Shown one piece after another: positions 39,443-55,561 of a stretch of 64,000 bases of DNA. This DNA comes from Anoplopoma fimbria. Taxonomy: Eukaryota; Chordata; Actinopteri; Perciformes; Anoplopomatidae. The stretch is from NCBI RefSeq assembly GCF_027596085.1, contig NC_072458.1, positions 20,147,851-20,211,850 on the forward strand. The letters run 5' to 3'. The notes beneath the pieces were generated by a model that was given only the letters and a program-made list of their open reading frames with translations, was not told the origin of the DNA and made no database searches. A program made the translations under genes and the position numbers. Positions within the stretch are counted from its first letter, which is position 1, and each line of letters begins with the position of its first letter.

Positions 39443-40269
39443 CTGAAAAAATGAGGCGGGGGGGGGACAGGGAGAAGACGGGAGGACATGATTGAATCAT
39501 TAGTCCTTTACTGTAAGTGTCAGAGCTTCTTACCACGATGAGGCAGTGTTGCAGACAAGTAATGGAAACGTGTACTCTGCATGCCTATGGTTAGCATGGC
39601 AACCACAGAGTGACATATTGCTTTACTCTGTTTTTACACGCCCACACAGTATAGGGACACATTTCTTTGACTTGTCTTCTTACATTTCAATGTATGTGTA
39701 TGTGTATGTGTGTCTGCGTTTGCAGTGTTTGAAGGAAAAACATGGCAAAAAAAAAAAGGCCTGCATGGCATGGAGCCAGCGGGGTGGAACAGGAGCTGCT
39801 GGGAGAGATGGATGTTTGAGGTGTGATCTAAATGGACAGAGATGGAGAGATGTTTGGGGGACCTGAGTAGGGTAAGGAGGAGACAAAGGAGCCAAGGAAG
39901 GAAAATCTTTACCTCCTCCAGCTCTACTGACAGCCAAGGCTGGGTAAAGAGCCCTGAAATGAATGGGCGAATGAAGGAGGAGGGATGAGGGGCGAGGGAA
40001 GGACTAGACATGGGGGAAGGTGGAGAAGGAGAAGACAGAAGGAGGGTTCATGATCCATCTTCTAGCACCTGACACCAGATCAATACTCGCCCACATCTCT
40101 CTCTCTCTCCTTCCTGCTTACTCTCTATCTCGATCTCTCGGCCTCATTCATCTCCCCCGTCTACCTTCTTCTTTTCCCCCCGTGCTAGTTCCTATGACCT
40201 CCTTTATGTCGTACCCTTCAAACAGACAGACAGGCTGCTATCCCTCATCTTACATGTGTTTTTGAAGGA
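39443..40269. other. Unassigned sequence
   Basis: It contains an impure (TGTATG)n run at 39690-39712, an A-run at 39748-39758 and purine-rich sequence at 39785-40050. No gene is supported. Confidence 0.5.
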
Positions 40270-40460
40270 TGATACGTCAACATTGCAACACCGCAAATTG
40301 TGACTTATTCAGTACAGAATTGCATCATTGGGGAACATATGCTCATACAACGCTTCGTATGATATCTTACGAAAAGTTACTCCTCATTTCTAAAGTTTTT
40401 TTCCTACAAAAGACACTGCACGTTACATGCATACGGTCTTTCAAAATAAACTTCCCTCTT
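40270..40460 (+). repeat. Possible dispersed repeat, class unknown
   Basis: The pieces GGGGAACATATGCTCATACA, CGTATGATATCTTACGAAAA and GCATACGGTCTTTCAAAATA resemble a common fish repeat. No second copy is present in the window. Confidence 0.35.
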
Positions 40461-40980
40461 CACAGGAAACCACCCATCTATCTTTGCTGGACCAGTCAAC
40501 CTCCCCTCCACTCCCACCCATGTTTGCCTTTGCAGTCTTTATACTTCTTTGTTCATGATTACCTGGTTAATATACCAAAATCATTTTATGGGATATCTAA
40601 GAACTATGTAGCATTATATTTTGTAGGAATAGCTGCAAATGCTGGCATCATGTGGAGGCACTGCAAAACTGTGCAAATAATTGTTTAAATAAAACATAAT
40701 GAAGATATTATTATTGTATTGTCTTATTTATTATTGATGCGTTGGGTAGTCTGAATATCTAAAATAAAGTGAGCATTATTATACTCCAAATTTTACCCAA
40801 AGTATCCCACAATTCAGTTTACAATTGACCATTCACTAAGTCCCGCCCTCAAATGCAGACTGTAGCATGTGTTTGCTCTGAATATGGTCCGACAACTATC
40901 TGATTGTTTCATATTGTCTTGACTTTCGTAAATACTCTGGAGATAACATTAGCAGAATACATAAGCATATCATTAACTAG
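40461..40980. other. Unassigned sequence
   Basis: No gene is supported. The piece CACTAAGTCCCGCCCTC near 40832 resembles sequence upstream of some fish DNA transposons, but this is a weak recollection. Confidence 0.4.
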
Positions 40981-41148
40981 TGTTAGAAAGTCTATGCTAT
41001 GCTAGCTACTGAAAGTATACTGGATATATGCACATGCTGCTTTTGCTTTTTAATGTTGTAACAGTGAATAAATAATTACGGCTTCACAGGAACAGTGTCA
41101 TTCACTCGTTTCATTGTCTTCTGTCTCGATCGGCAGGTGATGTGGTGG
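40981..41148 (+). repeat. 168-bp direct repeat, copy 1
   Basis: It runs from TGTTAGAAAGTCTATGCTAT to CGGCAGGTGATGTGGTGG and is repeated at 41304-41471 with only two visible differences (GTTGTA versus GTCGTA; CACAGGAAC versus CACAAGAAC). The offset is 323 bp. Confidence 0.97.
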
Positions 41149-41303
41149 TTCACTATTACACTGTGATCTGTAGGTTTAAGCTTCTATCTTTATATTGTGA
41201 ATATATATTGAGATATCCTTGAAATGCAGATCGTGAAATTGCTTTTTCGTTATTCTAAAAATTGGACAATATTTCTTCACGGATTGCATTGACCGGCCGC
41301 CAC

Positions 41304-41471
41304 TGTTAGAAAGTCTATGCTATGCTAGCTACTGAAAGTATACTGGATATATGCACATGCTGCTTTTGCTTTTTAATGTCGTAACAGTGAATAAATAATT
41401 ACGGCTTCACAAGAACAGTGTCATTCACTCGTTTCATTGTCTTCTGTCTCGATCGGCAGGTGATGTGGTGG
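41304..41471 (+). repeat. 168-bp direct repeat, copy 2
   Basis: About 99% identical to 40981-41148. The 155 bp between the copies is not repeated after copy 2, so this is a spaced duplication and not a simple tandem array. Copy 2 runs into a G-rich, A-rich stretch (41472-41500). Confidence 0.97.
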
Positions 41472-43060
41472 GGGGGAAAAATTGCAGGGGGGGAAAAAAG
41501 TAAACTGTGATGAGCCAAATGAGAGAAATAAGCTGATCAAGTCCAGGATTGTGTTGTGATTTTATCATCTGACACTCTACATAGTCCTCTGAATGACTTA
41601 ATGCTTTCGGACACAGCCCATGTGTTTTTTGTAAATCAGAAAATGCAACCAGCTGTTCACTGTCACAAAAGCTAAGGACCTCTAATATGTCTGCCTGGGG
41701 GGTGTTTCACATCACATCTATTCTATAACCAGCTGCAAATGACCCACAGTTCATACCTGGGTCAAATTGCTCTGCGTGATTGTCCGCTCTGTAATCCATC
41801 ACACCATTTTTTGTTTCCATGTCTTGACAGAGTGATAGATATGTAGAGAGAATAAAGAGGAGGGCAAAACGAGACGTGGGCTCACTACGAGGGGCACCAG
41901 GCAATAGGCCGTGACTTCTTATGTCATTTCATAAGGCAGCAGATGCGCCATCAAATTCAATTAACAGCTTAGCCCCCACCCAATGACTCCGGCTTAGCCC
42001 GGACCAAAATGACATCAGGGAATATGGAAGCTTTTTTCTTTTTTTTATGGAAATCACTGTAATGTTTTCACTCATCCCAGACTGACATAGACTTCCTCTA
42101 CTTGCCACTCACATCCTACGCCTCACTGGTGTAATGGACTGGTGAGAATTGATTATGTAACCGGACGGCAACAGATCATTTGATTACTAGTGGACAAACC
42201 CCCCCCCCCCCCACCCACCCAGAAACACAATTATTTTTAACTCATGGCAGGCACCCCACAGACCTGCTAACCTAATGAAAGATAATCAGTTAATAATTGG
42301 TATCTAAGAAATTCTATTGAAGCTGATGAATCTCGTTCTAATTCCGTCAGCCCAACTGAAATCAATGTGGTATTCCCCGAAGTCATTATGGATTTAAAGA
42401 TTTGTAGTCTGTATGGATTCGTACAATGTAATCTGTTTATTGGTTACTGTCTTTCATTAAAGTAAAAAAAGTGTTAACGGTATTTGAAACTGATGACAGA
42501 GCTCAAAGGGAATTAAGTGACTAGCATCTTTTATTTGAACCTACCTCTTTTCCACTCCTCATTTCTACCAATGGAAGTACAAAGTATGTCTTTACATGTA
42601 TACGGAAAGCAGCTGCAAATAATACACATAATATTTTCTAACGGAAGGCACTGAATTGGTCGACTTAAAGACAATTTGTGTGTGTGTCAACAGTATATAT
42701 AACATAGATTCTACAACATCTGCAGTGTGCTACACTCTACAGCTAATACATTTATTGCAGAAAATTGGAGGTTCTCTTTTATTCGTATGCAACACAGAAA
42801 AAAGGACTGATGTATATTAGTAGGAGCAGCTGAATGGAGTTTTCTGTCTGTCTGGGGAAGAGATGTCAGCAGTCTTATCTTTGTTGAAATAAAATGTATA
42901 ATCATTTTGAAAATTGGACCCCAAGAGTAAAACTGCAATGTGCTGTGGAAGAAAACAGGAAAAAGGTGAGCTACAGCAGCAAATCCAGACTGAGAAACAG
43001 TCACAGTGAAGAAAAAGATATTATTGATCAGTGAGAATACAGATTTCTTTTGTCTACAAA
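41472..43060. other. Unassigned sequence; possible conserved block
   Basis: No gene is supported. The stretch 41880-42030 has balanced composition and motifs such as GTGACTTCTTATGTCATTTC and TCAAATTCAATTAACAGC, and might be a conserved non-coding element; this cannot be tested here. A 14-bp C-run lies at 42199-42212. The minus strand has AATAAA at 42751-42756. Confidence 0.4.
42199..42212. repeat. Poly-C run
   Basis: Fourteen C followed by ACCCACCC. Confidence 0.95.
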
Positions 43061-43080
43061 GATAAGATAAGATAAGATAA
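43061..43080. repeat. (GATAA)4 short tandem repeat
   Basis: Four GATAA units followed by TCC. Read on the minus strand this is GGATTATCTTATCTTATC, which resembles the decayed tail of a truncated LINE, but no AATAAA lies directly next to it. It may be a LINE tail or a simple repeat. Confidence 0.8.
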
Positions 43081-43199
43081 TCCAAATGTTAAATATGTAC
43101 ATTAATTAATACATTGATTGTTATTGTCACATATATTCAAACATCTATCTATTCATTTCTTCAACCAGTACCATCTAAGACATTATAGTATGTCAATTT

Positions 43200-43451
43200 T
43201 TAATTTAATGTGAACTTTGACACAAAAGAAACACAGTTATACTTATTACATTTTCCAATAAAATCCTGAAGGTAAAAGGGATGTGGGGGATGGAATAAGA
43301 CGTGGAAAAAACGAGTCAACAACCCTGCTAGATTGAAGAAAGGGGGAGATGTGTTCAGTGACAGGATGGGGTCAAAGTTCGCTGCGACAATGTCACCGCG
43401 ACCCCCCATGAACGATGTCTGAGGAATGCTGAAGAAGGGGCTGCTCTGTCT
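43200..43451 (-). CDS. Candidate terminal exon on minus strand, unidentified
   Basis: On the minus strand an excellent acceptor (CCCTTTCTTCTCTCCCCCCAG) ends at 43452. From 43451 the phase-0 frame is open for 83 codons to a TAA at 43202-43200. The first 40 codons are GC-rich in the third position and encode pieces such as RQSSPFFSIPQTSFMGGRGD and IVAANFDPILSLN. The 3' half is AT-rich. The minus strand has an AATAAA about 450 bp further on (42756-42751), which would fit a last exon with a 3' UTR. A second, shorter frame is also open. I recognise no family. It may be a real terminal exon, or a chance frame behind a strong acceptor. Confidence 0.25.
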   Translation of the reverse strand, partial: RQSSPFFSIPQTSFMGGRGDIVAANFDPILSLNTSPPFFNLAGLLTRFFHVLFHPPHPFYLQDFIGKCNKYNCVSFVSKFTLN

Positions 43452-47084
<3,633 letters not shown>

Positions 47085-47260
47085 CAGATCTTACACATTG
47101 TACCTTTTAAACACAGAGCATAAAAGTGCTTCTGCTCTACTTTCTGTGCATGAAAACTTTTTATGTCTCCAATCAGTGATGTCACAGCAGGAGTTTTGAC
47201 TTTGACAGCTGATGGAAAGCTCCCGCTGTGACATCACTGATTGGGGTGTGGTGAAAAGTG
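47085..47260. mobile_element. MITE-like element with a long hairpin
   Basis: The left part has GATCTTACACATTGTACCTT (compare GATCTTACACATTGCACCTT near 19003), which resembles the terminal repeat of a common fish MITE. It is followed by a hairpin: 47169-47193 (CCAATCAGTGATGTCACAGC, then AGGAG) pairs with 47220-47244 over 25 bp with one mismatch, leaving a 26-nt loop. No coding capacity is seen. The right boundary is unknown. Confidence 0.55.
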
Positions 47261-47635
47261 AAACATGCTTGAAGTTTCCACCCAGCAAGAGCAGCGCACC
47301 CGCAGCTCTGTGCTCTGTGTGAGCCGGGTTGAATATTTCTAATGACGTTAATCTAGAGAACAAGTACTTCCGACACTTTCAGCATTAAATGGCAACATCT
47401 TAATTTAAGCTGATTTATAGCAATTGTTTTCCACAATTGGAAATATTTTGTTCTTCTGCTTAAATAAAGGTTAACCAAGTGAAGCACAATCATGTCACAT
47501 GTGATTTTCAGCCAGCCGAGGCAGGTTGTGTGGATGCCAGGCCAATGTTGGCATGGTAATCAATCAGATGGGTGTGGAAAATCATTGCGATGTGTTATTA
47601 TTAGAACAAAATAGCCAATTTGTCACTCCATTATG
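47261..47635. other. Unassigned sequence
   Basis: No gene was recognised. It may include the right part of the MITE-like element. Confidence 0.4.
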
Positions 47636-50289
<2,654 letters not shown>

Positions 50290-50708
50290 GGTACTGTATA
50301 TATATATATTAGTACTTTTTACTCCAGTGCAACTATTTGACAGCTGTGTCACTAAGAAGATTTTACTTCCAACGTATGTGATTGAGTTTTAAAATACGAT
50401 GCACTCATAGGTTACGTTCACACTGCAAGCCTTTGTGCTCAATTCTGATTCAAATTATTTATATACTGAGTTTATCTCCTTGGTTGTTCACATTATTAAA
50501 TGTAACCAATATATGATTCCAGTGTAATCAACTGGTCACGGTCAAATTGAGCAGATGAACAAGAATGAGGATGATGAGAACGGTAGAAAAAGTTTAAATT
50601 ATGTCTTTTCTTGTGCAATGGCTGCTAAATCTGTACGGAGGTGTGTGTGGATTCAGTGTTGATGCGAATGGCTTCACAATGCAGAATGGGACGGATGTCT
50701 GTCTAGAG

Positions 50709-51064
50709 CAGTGGTTCTCAAATGGGGGTACGTGTACCCCTGGGGGTACGTGAAAGCACTCCAGGGGGTACGTGAGATTTTTTAAAAATATATTTGAAAT
50801 TAGCATCCATTCAAAAATCCTTTAAAAATAGTAATCTAATAAATATTCAATAAAATATAAGTGTAAGTTCATAAACTGAATTTTATATTCAGTAGGCTAT
50901 TCAATGTCATTATCCTAAAAAACTCAAACAATGGAGTCGTGGTTGAAGCGTAGCAGCAATGCTGCTGAAAACACGGAGGGACAAGTGCCAAAGAAGGCGA
51001 AACCAGAGCCGGCAGTATTCAGGTACAGGGGGTACTTGGCTAAAAAAAAGGTTGAGAACCACTG
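50709..51064 (+). mobile_element. hAT non-autonomous element with 8-bp target duplication (inner layer)
   Basis: The ends are CAGTGGTTCTCAA and TTGAGAACCACTG, a perfect 13-bp terminal inverted repeat typical of the Charlie/Buster type of hAT. The flanking 8-mers are GTCTAGAG (50701-50708) and ATCTAGAG (51065-51072), matching at seven of eight positions. The 356-bp interior has GGGGGTACGTG repeats near the left end and the start of a transposase-like frame (50931) near the right end. It is an internally deleted copy. Confidence 0.93.
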
Positions 51065-51065
51065 A
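50931..51065 (+). pseudogene. Remnant N-terminus of a hAT transposase-like frame
   Basis: An ATG opens a 44-codon frame starting MESWLKRSSN, followed by a Lys-rich segment (PKKAKPEP). This MxxWLKR start followed by basic residues resembles the N-terminus of Buster/ZBED5-type hAT transposases (established family pattern, recalled without a search). After about 35 codons the frame enters the right terminal inverted repeat. Its TGA stop (51063-51065) is formed by the last two bases of the element and the first base of the target duplication. The catalytic and dimerisation regions are missing, so it is non-functional. Confidence 0.6.
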
Positions 51066-51206
51066 TCTAGAGTGAAAGTAAAAGTCACATGAATTCCATA
51101 ATGACTGCTCAGACAAAAAAATCAGACCTGTAGCTGATTAAGGTCATCATATCCCAAATAAGAATTGAAAAGATCAAATTTCATGTGATTTGTGCTGTTC
51201 ATGTTG

Positions 51207-51208
<2 letters not shown>

Positions 51209-51248
<40 letters not shown>
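51209..51248. repeat. (AT)n microsatellite, 40 bp
   Basis: Pure AT tract within the middle-layer hAT-like element. Confidence 0.97.
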
Positions 51249-51252
<4 letters not shown>

Positions 51253-51578
51253 CTGATCTGATCCACATATGTGCAAAAAAGAAAGATTTGAGCCACTTTT
51301 TTTGTCTTTAGTGTGAACGTAGCATAACTAGAAAACAGTATATAAAGCAGTTAAAATTAGCTCTACCTTTATCTGCTATAATATCAAACATGCTGCTATC
51401 AGGTTAATTCATCATTAATGATAATACAACAATATAATGTACCACTCAGAAAAGGGCCAACAATGCATTGCAATTGCATTTAAATACTTTGAGTATACAC
51501 TACTGATAATACTAGTAACAGAGTTTTTTCACACTGTAGTTTTCCTCCACATCTGAGGCTTCTTCCTCCACTGCAGAC

Positions 51579-54500
51579 TTCAGCATTGCCCTCTTCAGGC
51601 TAAACGAGCCAATGAGCTCTTTGTTCAGTCAGTTTTCAGTCTGACAGGTAGGTGGAAGCAGATACCAACATGTGAGAACATCTGAGAGGCTCCAGGGACA
51701 GATTCCCTCTGCTGTTTATGTTAGTAATTATAGAGTCATTAAACCTCAAGCATCCTCCTCAGCTGTGGAGGCACACTATTATCTGTAGATCAATAATATC
51801 GTGTGCACATGTTTGCACGTCGAAGGTGCTCATGGCGAGAGTGAGAGTATGGGAGGTTGACTGCAAGTAATGGGCCATAATTAGGGGTGAAATGTTTACA
51901 CACCAGCACACACACACACATACGACGTGCACACACCCAATAGCCTGAGGTAATTTGGCGGCACTAAATGAGATTATCAGTAGCGAGGTGATTAATGAGC
52001 ATCCCTACTGCAGAGCCTTATAATCAACAGTCACCGCTCTGCTGTGATACACACTAGCTGGAGCTGTGCTCAGGTAACAGGATACCCAGCGCCTGCTGCT
52101 AACATCAGCTTCTCCACACCACATCACCACAACAGGACGCTCCAACAATCAGCTGAAATCTGAACAGATCACTGGGGTGCCAGAGTAACTTTTAATTACA
52201 TTATTGGGTACTGATTGAGTGCACTCAGGTGCAACACTGCTGGATTTTTATTCAGTCAGGTTGTCTTTATTTAAACCTTAAATGGTACTTGTGATTTGGA
52301 TGGAATTTGGTGTAATACTTCTTTACAAATTGGGAACATGTTTTATCTATTTTTCTGCAAAAATGAGCAAATAAAAATCTCTTATTAGATAAGATTTAGA
52401 TAATGATGGAAACAGTGAAAAGTCCATAGTGGAAGGAGCGAAAAGCTGCTGTGATTACTGCAGCTTTGCAACATTAAAAACTAAGATTTATGTGAGACAT
52501 CATTTTCATTTTCAGAAACCAAAATCACCCTTTAGGGATACTTGCAACTTCTACATGTAGCGTTGCAGCGAGAATTCACCACAGTGTTATTTTGAGGCAT
52601 TGGCATTGTAACTATGAATGCTGACGAGAGTAGAAAAGCCTCAGCATTAAATATGCGTCAAATTGTGTCAAATTCTTTGGAAATTAAAAACACAACAAAA
52701 CAACTTAATACAAACACTACTTGCTCTATGTGCAAATTACATTTTCAGCTTCTCTCAGCAGCAGATGATTGAAAGAGTGAAAAGCCGATAGTGTTTCGGT
52801 GTTTGTTTTCTCATTGGCTTAACTGAAGAGAATAAACGCTACAGAGGAGGAGGCGGCACAAGTTCATCTTCTGTTCTACAGTAAATTAGAGGGTTTATGG
52901 GAAATTAGGTCTTTTATTTTGAAAAACATAAACAGTAACTAAATGGATGCTTCGAGATAGGTTGCAGCAATCGTGCAAATCATGCTTTTATTTCTTTAAT
53001 TAAAAAGTATCCGAATACATTTAATCTATGAAATATCAATATGTTATTTTAGTATTTATTTCAGATGAATATTTAAAATGCTTCATGTGGCACAGATAAA
53101 ACAAAGTATGTAGGAGAGGCTTGCATATTAAAGAAGCAACTCTCTTTTAAATAAGCTCAACCTCCACCTATTTTAATCTCACCTCCTACTCAGTGCTGGA
53201 CGGAGCTGTTCCACCATCTCCGTGTGCAGACACCTAGATCAGATAATGCTCTCTAAGTCTCTATAGTGAGCCGTTTGAAGTAGCTCCAGTGAACTGCAGC
53301 CCTCCCCCAGCCTTCGCCTCTTGTTCTGCGAGAACTGTGCAGTGTGTGCGGGGTGACGGGGTCAGGGTGACTGGGTCCCCTCCATCTCCATATAGGCTGT
53401 AGGCTACAGCTGCTCCTATGAGATTGGTACCTCAAACACACAGACTGCGCCTCAGATGTCCCTGCATGGATGTGTGTGTGTGTGATAAGGGCCAGAGGAT
53501 GGAGACATCTCTATCGTGTAGAAGTGGGAGGATTATCCCATCATCGCTGTATTAAATACAAAGAACGGGGATGGCAGGCCAGTTAACCAGGTGCTGCAGC
53601 ACCCACCCTGACCGCGACCTTTCACCTTTACAACAGCTGACCTGGATCTTCACACTTTGCAACCATATCGTCATGTATGGTTTCACCGCTGCGCTACCTG
53701 CAGTATGATGCACCGTCAATGGATCTTTTGTTTTCACTTTCTAATAAGGCATACTTTATGTTTTATTAAATCATTTAGGAAAATATGAGTGAGGTGCTTT
53801 TCTATATTTTTATTCTTGTGCACAAACATGGATCACTCTCTAAGAAAGACCTTATTTTTTTGTCCAAAAACACATAAAAACACAATAAATATCACATTGT
53901 TGAGCCACACTGTTACACTGGACAACGTGGTCCTTCATTAACATGCAACATAGGCACTGTTGTTTATTTTGAAACAATCCCACACACACATCCTGGTGTG
54001 TAAATACTCACTAGAACACCACGTGTGTGTTAATCCACAGTGGAAAATAGTCCCCAACAAGCACCAATGTTAACTCCAGTTTGAGAACTGTTTCCTAGAA
54101 ACTACAGTGTTTTTAGAGAAATGAATACTCTTTTTTTAAATTCAAATAAATCGCATTATCCTTTTTTAAAATAGAATTACGTCTTGGACCAATGGTCCTG
54201 GAGCTGAGAACCACATACAAAGTAGGGAAGCATGGAGGCATTTAGAGAGGCACTAATAAAAAGTTGTTTGTGGTCATTTTATGGGATTTAGTGGCAATAA
54301 CAAAAATATTAAATATCACCAGTCTTAGCAACGAAAACTGGCTTTGGCTTGACCCTTAACTAGAGATAATCATCAATCTATACAACATTAATTTGTTAAC
54401 CATTTTTTAAAATACTTTTTTAACATTTATATACAAGTTATGTCTTTTTACAAAGTTGTCCAAATGTTTCAGTCTTCTAAATACAAAAGTGAGCAATTAA

Positions 54501-54849
54501 TTATTGGTTAAAACAGTAAATCACAGAGAAATGATGCCACCAGTGGAAGATGATCACAGATTAATTTTAATGAAGTCAACAGCATTTATTGATGATTTTC
54601 CCCTTAAATCAAGAGACAAATATCATCAAAGTCACAGTGAAAAGATGCGAAACACTGATCTATAAAAAAAAATCAGTATTTAAAGATAATGAAATTAATG
54701 AAGCACATTCATAAGCACATTCATAAACATGTTCAGATCTCAATAATTCAACGTTCCCACAACATCGCTGACGCTGTCGCCTCAGTTTCCAGGCTGTGTT
54801 GGCCTGCAGCGGTGCCACAAAGTGATCCCAGCTACAGAGCGCCGAGTGA

Positions 54850-54851
<2 letters not shown>
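51579..54851. other. Unassigned, mostly unique sequence
   Basis: No gene is supported in 3.3 kb. There are small GC-richer patches at 53270-53420 and 53570-53710, with frames of about 60 codons on the minus strand and no clear splice sites. A short direct repeat (CACATTCATAA, twice) is at 54704-54726. Confidence 0.5.

Positions 54852-54883
<32 letters not shown>
54852..54883. repeat. (GT)n microsatellite, 32 bp
   Basis: Pure GT tract of 16 units. Confidence 0.97.
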
Positions 54884-54884
<1 letters not shown>

Positions 54885-55464
54885 TGTATTCTCCCCATCT
54901 ATCATCTCTGCTATCAGCACATGGCTAATATTTACCCCGACCTCATCACTATTCATCTGTTGATGCCTCAGCGTCGCCCGGGTTTTGATTGTTTATCATC
55001 CTAAACAAACATGTGGTGGTGAACAAAAGAATGCATACGGTGGGAATATGAAACGCTCTCCCATCGCTTTGTGAATCAGTAACATGTGAGAGTCGAGGAG
55101 CCCGGCGTCGACTGCTGTCCACACAGGAAATCTGCTGATGCCGGTGTCTTCCTAAATGTGTTCAATATGCTTCCTTAAATCACAAAGTGACAATCTAATG
55201 ACACAGCACACCAGTGTTATTGTCACTCTTTAAATATGTGCTGCTGCATGTTGTTTATGGTTGAGCTTTGCTCGTTTGATCCTCGGGGTGAGAGTCAAAT
55301 TATTAAAAAACAGTTTGTGCAGTATGTGCATGTGTTTCTGGGTAATATATGCAGCGTGGTATTCTGGTGGCTCTGCTCTTTCCTCCTCCAGCGCTACCTT
55401 GGTGCAGATTGCCATTTAAAAGCAGTTGAATAATTGAGAAGTAACATTTGCGACAGCCTTCCTG

Positions 55465-55466
<2 letters not shown>
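54884..55466. other. Unassigned sequence
   Basis: No gene was recognised. Confidence 0.5.

Positions 55467-55555
<89 letters not shown>
55467..55555. repeat. (GT)n microsatellite, 89 bp
   Basis: Pure GT tract of about 44 units. Confidence 0.98.

Positions 55556-55561
<6 letters not shown>

Larger units (their letters stand above)
50413..51321. mobile_element. Non-autonomous hAT-like element (middle layer)
   Basis: The left end reads TACGTTCACACTGCAAGC, and the right end, read on the minus strand, TACGTTCACACTAAAGAC, giving a 12-bp perfect terminal match with weaker similarity beyond. The flanking 8-mers TCATAGGT (50405-50412) and GCATAACT (51322-51329) share five bases, compatible with a decayed 8-bp hAT target duplication. 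The interior contains a (TA)n tract (51209-51248) and a younger hAT copy. No transposase is encoded by this element itself. Confidence 0.65.
50290..51578. mobile_element. Family E repeat, host of a nested insertion (outermost layer)
   Basis: The left part (50315-50410) has TACTTTTTACTCCAGTGCAA, TTTGACAGCTGTGTCACTAA and AAAATACGATGCACTCATAG. The right part (51330-51578) has GTATATAAAGCAGTTAAAAT, TAGCTCTACCTTTATCTGCT and ATCTGAGGCTTCTTCCTCCA. From general knowledge these are adjoining parts of one fish repeat, so the 0.9 kb between them is inserted. Boundaries of the outer element are approximate. Confidence 0.5.

Noticed and set aside
41304..41471. 168-bp direct repeats as LTRs of a retroelement
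   Set aside because: They do not have TG...CA ends, no primer-binding site or polypurine tract is visible in the 155-bp spacer, and no target duplication was found.
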